From assembly GCA_964552795.1 (NCBI GenBank), contig CAZKIO010000021.1:1-64000 (forward strand): a stretch of DNA of 64,000 nucleotides, given 5' to 3'. The position numbers and the translations under genes were made by a program. The notes under the pieces were generated by a model. The model saw only the letters and a list, made by a program, of their open reading frames with translations. It ran no database searches and had not been told where the DNA came from. Of this stretch, positions 49,165 to 56,698 are shown piece by piece. Source of the stretch: JAEUHZ01 sp964552795. GTDB taxonomy: Bacteria; Planctomycetota; UBA1135; GCA-002686595. Every line of letters starts with the position of its first letter. The first letter of the stretch is position 1.

Positions 49165-49280
49165 TACGGAGTCAGGACGACCAGCACAACTTGGCTGACC
49201 TGCGGCTTGCGCGCCCACCGCTCCGCTGGGCCTGCAAGCCGCCGGTCAGCCAAGTTGGGCTGGTTGTCCTGACTCCGTAT
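49164..49280 (+). repeat. 117-bp palindromic element, copy 1, starting on a stop codon
   Basis: The element begins ATACGGAGTCAGGAC and ends with its exact complement GTCCTGACTCCGTAT. The arms of about 50 bases are almost fully complementary around a short centre. Its first A is the last base of the TGA of the preceding gene. It differs from copy 2 (read on the other strand) at about 16 of 117 positions by hand alignment, with no gaps. It can fold into a long hairpin, so it may terminate transcription. Confidence 0.85.
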
Positions 49281-49297
49281 CCGTGACTCCGTATCCG
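49270..49297 (+). repeat. Tandem 14-bp duplication at the element edge
   Basis: TGACTCCGTATCCG occurs twice in a row, so the last eleven bases of the palindromic element are repeated just outside it. This looks like slippage or a nested partial insertion. Confidence 0.8.
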
Positions 49298-49662
49298 CGG
49301 GGACGGAGTCCCACCGCGCCACGGTCACATCTGCCTCCAACGCACCCGGATCGGCTCTCGGGGCCGCCGGACCGAGGATCCGGGGGTCATGGAGGCTCCC
49401 GCCGCCCCTCCCGCCCCACCTGCGGACAGGCGTACCCGGCCCCGGCCGGCTACCCTCTCGCCTGGCTCGTGCGTTCGGACCGACTGCGCCATCTGCTCGC
49501 TTCGAGTCGGGCCCGATGCGCCGACGCCCAGGCCCTTCGCGGCGCGTGCCGGGCGCGCGTAGTGCCTGCCACGGGTTGTCTTCCGTCGCCCCGGGATTGG
49601 TGCGAAGCTGTCGAGTGTCGGACGCCCTCTGTTCGAGACTCGCTGACGCAGAGAACAATGCC
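49298..49662. other. Intergenic leader, nothing further recognised
   Basis: This stretch between the palindromic element and the Rax2-like gene has no frame resembling a known protein. It presumably holds the promoter of the downstream gene, but no clear box was seen. Confidence 0.4.
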
Positions 49663-52461
49663 ATGTCCAGATCCGTTCCTCGATCGCGCAGCGTCTCCGC
49701 GGGCCTCATCACGGGTGTGTTGGTGTTGGCGCTCGGTGGCCGGGTCGGCTTCGCTCAGATGGCCTGTCAGCCGGCCTGGCAGCCGACCTTCGGCGCCGCG
49801 GAAGGCGTGGGCAGCGGCGGCCTTGGCGACCTTGCGGTCTTCGACGACGGTAACGGGCCTGCCCTCTACGCCGGCGGCGCGTTCGAGCGCGCCGGCGCGG
49901 CGACGGCGAACTTCATCGCCAAATGGGACGGAACGAGTTGGGCGCCGCTCGGAAGCGGCATGAGCAGCGGTGTCGGTTCCGGTCAGGTGCGAGCTCTCGC
50001 GGTGTTCGACGACGGTGGCGGAGCGGCGCTCTACGCGGGCGGGCGATTCGACGTCGCGGGCGGTGCGGCGGCGAGCAACGTCGCGAAGTGGAACGGAGCG
50101 AGTTGGTCGGCTCTGGGCACCGGTCTCAACGAGGTCGTGTACGCGCTAGCTGTCTTCGACGACGGCAGCGGGCCCGCGCTCTACGCCGGCGGGAACTTCA
50201 CGCTGGCCGGAGGCACCTCGCGCGGCATCGCGAAGTGGAACGGATCGAGCTGGATCCCGCTCGGCGCCGGCGTCAGTTGGTACGTCGACGCGCTGGCGGT
50301 TCATGACGATGGCTCGGGCGCAGCGCTCTTCGTCGGCGGCGACTTCACGACGGCGGGCGGCGTCCCGGCGAGCGACATCGCCAAGTGGAACGGCACGAGT
50401 TGGTCGGCGGTTGGCGGTGGAATCACCGGAAGCGTCGCCGCGTTGCGCGTCTTCGACGACGGCGGCGGACCCAAGCTGTACGCGGGCGGGCAGTTCACGA
50501 GCGCGGGCGGCGCTCCCGCGAACTACATCGCCAGGTGGAACGGCGCCGCGTGGTCGGCGCTCGGCAGCGGAACGAACTTCACCGTCTCCGCGCTCACGTC
50601 GTTCAACGACGGCAGCGGCCCCGCGCTGTACGCCGGCGGCCGCTTCTCGCAGGCCGGCGGCATTCCGGCCGCGCGCATCGCGAAGTGGAACGGAACGAGC
50701 TGGTCCCCGCTCGGCAGCGGCATGGGCGGACTTCAGGGCAGCGCGCAGATCGGGTCTCTCGCGGCGTTCGACGAGGGTAGCGGCCCACGCCTGTTCGCGG
50801 GCGGCAGCTTCACGTCCGCGGGTGGAGCACCCGTCAATCACATCGCACGTTGGAACGGTTCCAGTTGGAGCCCGATGGGCGGGACCGGCCTCGGCGGGCT
50901 CGTCTCCGCGCTCGTTCCGCACGACGTCGGGAGCGGCCCTGGGCTCGTCGCCGGAGGCTGGTTTCTGTCCGTCGCCGGCGCGACGGTGAACCACATCGCG
51001 CGCTGGAACGGCTCGGCCTGGTCGGCGCTCGGGACGGGCACGAACGCTCCCGTGCACGCACTCGCCGTGTACGACGACGGCGGTGGGCCCGCGCTCTACG
51101 CCGGTGGGATGTTCACGTCCGCGGGAGGAGGCTTCGCCAGCCACATCGCGAAATGGAATGGAACGAGCTGGTCGCAGGTCGGAGGCGGGTTGGGCGGCGG
51201 GAAGCTCGTGGACGTGCTTGCGCTGGCCGTATTCGACGACGGCAGTGGTCCGGCGCTCTACGCTGGCGGCGAGTTCTTCGACGCGGGCGGCGTGACGGCG
51301 CTCGGCATCGCACGCTGGAACGGCACAAGCTGGTCGGCGCTCGACGGAAACTCGCACTACGTCGTCGCGCTCACGGTGCATGACGACGGCAGCGGGCCGG
51401 CGCTCGTCGCGGCGGGTGCGATCCGTGTTGCGGGCGGCACGGCGGCGATCGCGAAGTGGAACGGCACGGCCTGGTCGCCGCTTGGTAGCGGCATGAGCGC
51501 GGGTACCGGCGCGGCGTACGTATACTCGATGAGCGTCTTCGACGACGGCTCAGGCGCCGCGCTCTACGCCGGAGGCTCCTTCACGAGCGCGGGCGGAGTT
51601 CCGGCGAACTACATCGCGCGTTGGAGCGGTTCGAGCTGGTCCGCGCTCGGCAGCGGCGTCGGGGGAGGTTCGTACACGGCGGTGACCGCTCTAGGCGCGT
51701 TCGATGACGGTGTCGCAACCGCGCTGTGTGTCTCCGGCAACTTCACGATGGCCGGCGGCTCACCCGCGCAGCGCATCGCGCGCTGGGACGGCGCAGGCTG
51801 GTCCGCGATGGGTGGCGGACTGAGTAACGGCGCGGCGAGCGCGCTCGCCGCATTCGACGCAGGAGGCGGCCCGGAGTTGTACGCCGGAGGGAGCTTCGCT
51901 GGCGCGGTCGATTCAGGGGACAGCTTCCTGGCGCGCTGGGGCAACGTCGAGGGCTGCGGCGTGCCGGGCGTGTCCGTCTGCCACCCGGGCGTCGGCGGCG
52001 TCAGCGGGTGTCCGTGCTCCAATCCACCCAGCGTCCCGGATCGCGGCTGCAACAACGGCTCGGGATCAGGCGGCGCGCTCCTCTCGGCGACGGGCATCGC
52101 GCGGCTCACGTACGACACGCTCGTGTTCACGGCAATCGCTCTGAACCCCTCGTCCGTGAGCCTCGTGTTCCAGGGCGATGCGCTGTCGGCGAGCGGAGTC
52201 GTGTTCGGACACGGCGTGCGCTGCGCCACGGGCAGCCTGAAGCGTCTCTATTTGAAACATGCCGTCGCTGGATCGATTCAGGCGCCGGAGCAGTCCGACC
52301 TGGGCGTGCACGAGCGCTCTGCGGCTCAGGGCGACGTGATCATGCCCGGCTCGACGCGCGTGTACGGCGTCTTCTACCGCGACCCGCTCGTGCTCGGGGG
52401 CTGTTCACCCACGATCACGTTCAACGTCACGCAACAACTCAGCGTCGTGTGGGCGCCGTGA
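49663..52461 (+). CDS. Secreted Rax2-like repeat protein with divergent C-terminal domain
   Basis: A 932-residue protein. The signal peptide ends near 'GGRVGFAQ'. About fifteen repeats of roughly 50 residues follow: 'LAVFDDG.GPALYAGG.F..AGG..A..IAKWNGTSWS.LG.G'. The array is nearly regular at the DNA level as well. A divergent version of the shared C-terminal domain ends the protein: 'GVSGCPCSNPPSVPDRGC', 'VFGHGVRCATGSLKRL', 'YGVFYRDP', 'FNVTQQLSVVWAP', again with Trp three residues from the end. Probably an extracellular adhesive or binding protein (inference). Confidence 0.86.
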   Translation: MSRSVPRSRSVSAGLITGVLVLALGGRVGFAQMACQPAWQPTFGAAEGVGSGGLGDLAVFDDGNGPALYAGGAFERAGAATANFIAKWDGTSWAPLGSGMSSGVGSGQVRALAVFDDGGGAALYAGGRFDVAGGAAASNVAKWNGASWSALGTGLNEVVYALAVFDDGSGPALYAGGNFTLAGGTSRGIAKWNGSSWIPLGAGVSWYVDALAVHDDGSGAALFVGGDFTTAGGVPASDIAKWNGTSWSAVGGGITGSVAALRVFDDGGGPKLYAGGQFTSAGGAPANYIARWNGAAWSALGSGTNFTVSALTSFNDGSGPALYAGGRFSQAGGIPAARIAKWNGTSWSPLGSGMGGLQGSAQIGSLAAFDEGSGPRLFAGGSFTSAGGAPVNHIARWNGSSWSPMGGTGLGGLVSALVPHDVGSGPGLVAGGWFLSVAGATVNHIARWNGSAWSALGTGTNAPVHALAVYDDGGGPALYAGGMFTSAGGGFASHIAKWNGTSWSQVGGGLGGGKLVDVLALAVFDDGSGPALYAGGEFFDAGGVTALGIARWNGTSWSALDGNSHYVVALTVHDDGSGPALVAAGAIRVAGGTAAIAKWNGTAWSPLGSGMSAGTGAAYVYSMSVFDDGSGAALYAGGSFTSAGGVPANYIARWSGSSWSALGSGVGGGSYTAVTALGAFDDGVATALCVSGNFTMAGGSPAQRIARWDGAGWSAMGGGLSNGAASALAAFDAGGGPELYAGGSFAGAVDSGDSFLARWGNVEGCGVPGVSVCHPGVGGVSGCPCSNPPSVPDRGCNNGSGSGGALLSATGIARLTYDTLVFTAIALNPSSVSLVFQGDALSASGVVFGHGVRCATGSLKRLYLKHAVAGSIQAPEQSDLGVHERSAAQGDVIMPGSTRVYGVFYRDPLVLGGCSPTITFNVTQQLSVVWAP

Positions 52462-52757
52462 GTGCGTCCAGCGACGCCCGTGCTTCGTGGAGTAGCACGA
52501 CGAAGTGAACTGAATCGAAGCGGGACCCAGCGTGTACCCAGCCCCGTCGGGAACGTACCGCCGGCATTGCGAACCTCGGTGGACCCGTGGGATCGGATTA
52601 CGCAGGCTCCGACGGCAGGCGGCCACCGGCGCGGTCGCTCCTTGGATCAGAGGGCGTCTCAACGCCGCGTGCGCGCTCGATCCATCGCGCCCTTCTCGAT
52701 CAGGTGAGGTCGACCGGCGCTCAAGGCCGCCAAGCAATTCTGAGCGTGTTGGACCGG
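52462..52757. other. Intergenic stretch, nothing recognised
   Basis: It lies between the end of the Rax2-like gene and the second palindromic element. No recognisable gene or strong hairpin was found. Confidence 0.4.
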
Positions 52758-52874
52758 ATACGGAGTCCGGACAACTAGCACAACGTGGCTGACCTGCGGC
52801 GTACAGGCTTACCGGAGCGGTGGGCGCGCAAACCGCAGGTCTGCCAAGTTGCGCCAATCGTCCTGACTCCGTAT
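52758..52874 (-). repeat. 117-bp palindromic element, copy 2, starting on a stop codon
   Basis: On the minus strand it begins ATACGGAGTCAGGACGA at 52874 and ends with near-complementary GTCCGGACTCCGTAT at 52758, exactly the same length as copy 1. The first A is the last base of the TGA of the beta-helix gene. Orientation relative to the host gene is the same as in copy 1. Confidence 0.85.
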
Positions 52875-54628
52875 CAGAAGTCCCAGACCACCCGCAGCGC
52901 GTCGGTCAGGTTGGACGTGTCTGCCGTGCAGAACGCGGCGACGTTTCGGTACCAGACCTGGTACATCCGCGCCGTGCCGGCCGCCACGATTCCCCCGCGA
53001 ACCGACACAGGCAAGTCGCCCGGACCGGGGTACTGGGATGCGCCGCCCACATTGGTCTTCGTTCCCAGGCGGACGACGGTTCCGGCCACGCAGCGCAAGC
53101 CGTCGCCGAAGGGTGCGCCGAGCCCCGCGTTCACGTGCGTCGTGCCTTGGAAGTAGAGGCACGTGCCGTCCGGCATCTGCGACCCCTGCAGCACGAACGT
53201 GTCTGCCAGAATGCGCGCTACGCCGCTGGAGGCGAGGCGGCCGCCGGTGCCGAGTGAGTTCTGGCAGCCGCCGTCGCCGGGCGTCGAGTGGTTGCCGCAC
53301 GGGCAAGGCGTGCCTAGACCGTCGCCGAAGCAGAAGGCCACGATCGCAGGGGCCTGCCACTCGACCGCACCGATGTCGACGATCGGAGCCGCGCCCGCGC
53401 CCGTGTCGGGAACGGTCGTGTCGTCGACGAGCCGCGCGTTCCCGATCCAGTCCAGCGTGAAGCCGGCCGGCAGGCCGGCATTGTTGCCCGCGTCCACGGC
53501 CGGGGAGGAGAACCTGAGCGCGAAGACCACGCCCGGGGAGGGTTCGAACCGAGGATCGAGGCCGAGGTTGCCTGTGCCAGCGAAGCCGCCCTCGACGATC
53601 GAGTACGTGACTGCGGTCGTCCCGGTGATCTGGTTCGCCGAGCCCTGCGCGCCTCCCGGCCCGCGGTTCTCCCACAAGATGCAGTTGACGATCGACGGTG
53701 CGCCCCCGCTGGCCAGGATCCCCGCCGTCTCGTTCGTGCTCGAACTGTTGCGCACGATCGTGCAGTTGCGGATCAGCGAGTTCGCGCTGGTCCAGATGGC
53801 ACCGCCGCCGCCCGGGCCGGTCGAAGTGTTGTCGTAGAACAGGCAGTTCAAGACGCGCGGGGTGCCGGCGCCGAAGAGCTCCAGCGCGCCGGCGCGGGCG
53901 GCCGTGTTTCCCGTGAAGTAGCAGCGGTCCCAGGTCGTCGAGGTCGTGTTGCAGTCGACCGCGCCGCCGAAGCTGCCGCCCACGTTGCTCTCGAAGTTGC
54001 AGCGGATGAAGGTCGGGCTCGAGCCGTCGACGTAGCCGGCGCCGCCGCCGGACGTGGCGCGGTTGAAGAGGAATCGGCAGTTGCGGAGGGTCGGCCCGTC
54101 GCCGCCCTGACACAGGATGCCGCCGCCGCGGTCGTTGGGGTTCGCGCCGTTGGCGTTGCCCGAGGCCACCGTGAACCCGTCCAGGACGGCCGTAGCGTTC
54201 GTGCCGGCCGCGTCGACCACGTGGTAGCTGTTGTCGTTGTAGAGCCCGCTGCCGTCGTCGCCGTTCAGGTCCCCGAAGAGGAAGCTCTGCGACGTCCAGA
54301 ACGGCGGCCGCTGGTCCGGCGACGTCTCGCCGCCGGCGAACGCGCCGTACACAGTCACGCCGTTCTTCAGTTGGAACGACACCGTGCGGTCCGTCCCGCT
54401 GGTGGGCTTGTAGGCGCCGCGAGCCGCCCAGATCTCATCGCCGCTGACCGCCGCCGCGAGCGCGGCCTGCAGGCCGTGGGGTCCCCGAAACGCGTTGGAC
54501 CAGGACGTGCCGTCGTTGGCGCCGGTCGCAAGGTTGGCGTTCACGTAGAGCGTCCCGGCCCGGGCCGTAGCAGAGAGGATCAGGGGAGCAAGAGCGATGG
54601 CAACGCTGATCCGAGAGAGCTTCGTCAT
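52874..54628 (-). CDS. Secreted right-handed beta-helix protein with W-xx C-terminal domain
   Basis: A 584-residue protein. Signal peptide (MTKLSRISVAIALAPLILSATARA). It then has 'LYVNANLATGANDGTSWSNA', the opening of choice-of-anchor-Q/parallel beta-helix proteins. Helix coils follow at about residues 130-340: 'PTLRNCRFLFNRATSGGGAG', 'PTFIRCNFESNVGGSFGGA', 'PRVLNCLFYDNTS', 'SLIRNCTIVRNSS'. The shared domain ('CFGDGLGTPCPCGN', 'FGDGLRCVAGTVVRLG', 'YQVWYRNVAAFCT') ends 'LRVVWDF'. Beta-helix proteins bind or cleave polysaccharides; no catalytic residue is evident. A palindromic element starts on its stop codon. Confidence 0.87.
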   Translation of the reverse strand: MTKLSRISVAIALAPLILSATARAGTLYVNANLATGANDGTSWSNAFRGPHGLQAALAAAVSGDEIWAARGAYKPTSGTDRTVSFQLKNGVTVYGAFAGGETSPDQRPPFWTSQSFLFGDLNGDDGSGLYNDNSYHVVDAAGTNATAVLDGFTVASGNANGANPNDRGGGILCQGGDGPTLRNCRFLFNRATSGGGAGYVDGSSPTFIRCNFESNVGGSFGGAVDCNTTSTTWDRCYFTGNTAARAGALELFGAGTPRVLNCLFYDNTSTGPGGGGAIWTSANSLIRNCTIVRNSSSTNETAGILASGGAPSIVNCILWENRGPGGAQGSANQITGTTAVTYSIVEGGFAGTGNLGLDPRFEPSPGVVFALRFSSPAVDAGNNAGLPAGFTLDWIGNARLVDDTTVPDTGAGAAPIVDIGAVEWQAPAIVAFCFGDGLGTPCPCGNHSTPGDGGCQNSLGTGGRLASSGVARILADTFVLQGSQMPDGTCLYFQGTTHVNAGLGAPFGDGLRCVAGTVVRLGTKTNVGGASQYPGPGDLPVSVRGGIVAAGTARMYQVWYRNVAAFCTADTSNLTDALRVVWDF

Positions 54629-55001
54629 TGGATGGGGGGAAGGGCGCTGGAAATCGTCGAGTGCCAGGCGCGGCGCTCGAGCGATGGGTGAAGTGTACCC
54701 TCCCTGTTCGTCCGCCGGGTGCAGCCGCCGCGCCAGATCCGGACCGCGCGCGGCTTCCAGGGGATGGACCTGACGTGCGAGACGTGGAGGGTGGGGTTTC
54801 GGGCTCGGCGCGGCTCGCTACCGCTCGTTGCGTATGGAGCGGGGAGCGCGCCGGCACGACGCTGGACTCGCACAGGCAACGCCGCCCGGCGGCCCGCTGC
54901 TTGCATGCAATCGAAGGGCCGGCTCCGTGAGCAAGGAGCCGGCGCGGTGCGGCGATGGCGGATCCATGGCAGGACAGCAGCAAAGAGGAGGAGGACGAGA
55001 C
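54629..55001. other. Divergent intergenic region with a leader hairpin
   Basis: It separates the beta-helix gene (minus) from the HAF-like gene (plus) and must hold both promoters, none of which is obvious. A perfect nine-base stem GCCGGCTCC/GGAGCCGGC with loop GTGAGCAA lies at 54918-54943, about 60 bases before the plus-strand start, and could be a leader structure. Confidence 0.5.
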
Positions 55002-56519
55002 ATGAGCAGGTGGCGGTTCGGCGCAGCCTTGGTGGTGTCGACAGGGATCCTGGGCGCCCGATTCGCGATCGGTCAGACTGCTCCGGTCTACCGCGCGGAG
55101 TACCTGGGCTCGGCGCTGGGTGTCACGAGCCTGAGCCACGCCGGCGTGCTGGTCGGCACGACCACGATCGGCGGCGCCGAGCGCGGCTGGGTGGCGCGCT
55201 CGGGCTCCCCGCTCGCGCCGCTGCCGCTGCCGCCCGGCCGGGCGAGCAGCCGCGCGAACGACGTGGACGAGTCGGGCGTGATCGTCGGCGTCGTGGGGAC
55301 GGGCAGCTACGCCGACCCGTCGTTCGGCGGAACCGCGGCGCGCTGGACGCCGAACGGAGCGGGCGGGTACACGGTGCAGGAGCTCGGGCGGCTGCCGGGC
55401 CACGTCGGCAGCGAAGCGTCCGCGCTCAACAACGTCGGCGACGTCGTCGGCTACTCGACGAACGGGACGTACCGCTACCCGGTGCTGTTCACGGCACCGG
55501 GCGGGGTCCAGGACCTCTCGGCGACGGGCGTGTTCGACCCCGTCGCGATCAACGATCTGCGCGTGCTCGTGGACCAGTCGTTCACGGCGAAGCGCCTCGA
55601 CCTGAACTCCATGGTCGTGCAGGACCTGGGCGTGCCGACCGGACTGCCCAGCAATTACGTCGCGACGCGCAGCGCGGCCATCAACGCTTCGGGGTTCGTC
55701 GCGGGACAGGCCATCCTGGCCACGAGCACGAGCTGCGACCGCGTCGCGGCGCGGTTCACGGACGGCGTGGGCTGGGAAGTGTTCGGCACCTGCGGACCTG
55801 GCAACGGCGTCCACGACCTGAACGACCTGGGCGACTTCGTGATGCGCGTGACCCTCGACGTGTACGTGCGCCTGGAAGGCGTCGGGACGTACCGCATCGG
55901 CGACCTCGTCGTCGCGCCCACGGGGAGCTGGACCCTCTACTACCTGCCCGGCATGGCGATCAACAACGCGCGCCAGATCGCGTGCAGCGGGACGAACGCG
56001 GGGACCGGCGAGACCGGGATCCTGCTCTTGACGCCCGTCGCGCAGGGCGCGGCCGGCGTGTGCGCCGGCGACGGCACGGCCGCCGCGTGCCCGTGCGGGA
56101 ACTCGGGCGCGGCAAGCCACGGTTGCGCGAACTCGGTGAACCCGCTCGGCGCGAGCCTCGCCGCGACGGGCACGACGAGCCTGTCGTTCGACACGCTCGT
56201 GCTCCTGGGCACGGGGATGCCGAACAGCCCGGCGCTCTACTTCCAGGGCACGGGCACGCTGAATGGCGGCCAGGGCGCAGCGTTCGGAGACGGGTTGCGC
56301 TGCGCGAGCGGCGCCATCGTGCGCCTTGCGACGCGCTCGAACGTGCTCGGAGCGTCGGTCTACCCGTCCCCGGGAGATCCGCCCGTGTCGGTGCGCGGTG
56401 GCGTGACCTCGCCCGGTCCGCGCACGTACCAGGTGTGGTACCGCAACGCGGATCCGCTGTACTGCACGCCCGCGACGTTCAACCTGACGAACGGCCTCGA
56501 AGTGACCTGGTCGAGCTGA
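55002..56519 (+). CDS. Exported HAF-repeat-like protein with W-xx C-terminal domain
   Basis: A 505-residue protein. The ATG follows AGGAGGAGG at nine bases, and the signal peptide ends near 'GARFAIGQ'. The first roughly 350 residues show repeats like 'GSEASALNNVGDVVGYSTNG', 'RANDVDESGVIVGVVG' and 'RSAAINASGFVAGQ', the HAF/extracellular-repeat pattern. The shared C-terminal domain follows: 'CAGDGTAAACPCGNSG', 'FGDGLRCASGAIVRLA', 'YQVWYRNADPLYCT', ending 'LEVTWSS'. Its 3' flank contains a fossil of the end of argJ. Confidence 0.85.
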   Translation: MSRWRFGAALVVSTGILGARFAIGQTAPVYRAEYLGSALGVTSLSHAGVLVGTTTIGGAERGWVARSGSPLAPLPLPPGRASSRANDVDESGVIVGVVGTGSYADPSFGGTAARWTPNGAGGYTVQELGRLPGHVGSEASALNNVGDVVGYSTNGTYRYPVLFTAPGGVQDLSATGVFDPVAINDLRVLVDQSFTAKRLDLNSMVVQDLGVPTGLPSNYVATRSAAINASGFVAGQAILATSTSCDRVAARFTDGVGWEVFGTCGPGNGVHDLNDLGDFVMRVTLDVYVRLEGVGTYRIGDLVVAPTGSWTLYYLPGMAINNARQIACSGTNAGTGETGILLLTPVAQGAAGVCAGDGTAAACPCGNSGAASHGCANSVNPLGASLAATGTTSLSFDTLVLLGTGMPNSPALYFQGTGTLNGGQGAAFGDGLRCASGAIVRLATRSNVLGASVYPSPGDPPVSVRGGVTSPGPRTYQVWYRNADPLYCTPATFNLTNGLEVTWSS

Positions 56520-56534
56520 CATCGTTTCGCCTGG

Positions 56535-56591
56535 TCGGCGCTGAAATCGGAGGTCGAGGCCTCGGCGCCGGCCCTGTCGTAGGTGGTCGAC
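56535..56591 (-). pseudogene. Fossil fragment of the argJ 3' end
   Basis: This stretch aligns to 59578-59636 inside argJ, including a 16-base identical run and an 11-base identical run. Read on the minus strand it encodes 'AGAEASTSDFSADQ', where ArgJ has 'AGAEAWTCDFSADY'. It starts 15 bases after the stop of a gene of the W-xx family, as genuine argJ lies just after such a gene at 59524. It has no start and cannot be functional. Confidence 0.65.
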
Positions 56592-56698
56592 ATCGCCGGG
56601 GCCGGTTCCAGCGTCTGGAGCACCCGGCTGGCGGGCCGGGTCCCCCGGGAGTAGGCTGAACTCCAACCCTGGGCCGCGACCCGGGCGGGGAGGAATCC

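Noticed and set aside
49663..52461. CRISPR-like periodic repeats
   Set aside because: The periodicity comes from about 50-residue protein repeats in one open frame; the units are diverged and there are no short unique spacers.
52462..52873. A possible small gene in the gap before the beta-helix gene
   Set aside because: Open frames exist on both strands but none has a ribosome site, a signal peptide or a recognisable motif, and all run into the palindromic element.
49164..52874. The 117-bp palindromes as integron attC sites
   Set aside because: Length, position after a stop codon and imperfect pairing fit, but GTTRRRY/RYYYAAC core sites are not at the ends, the termini are perfect inverted repeats and no integrase is in view.
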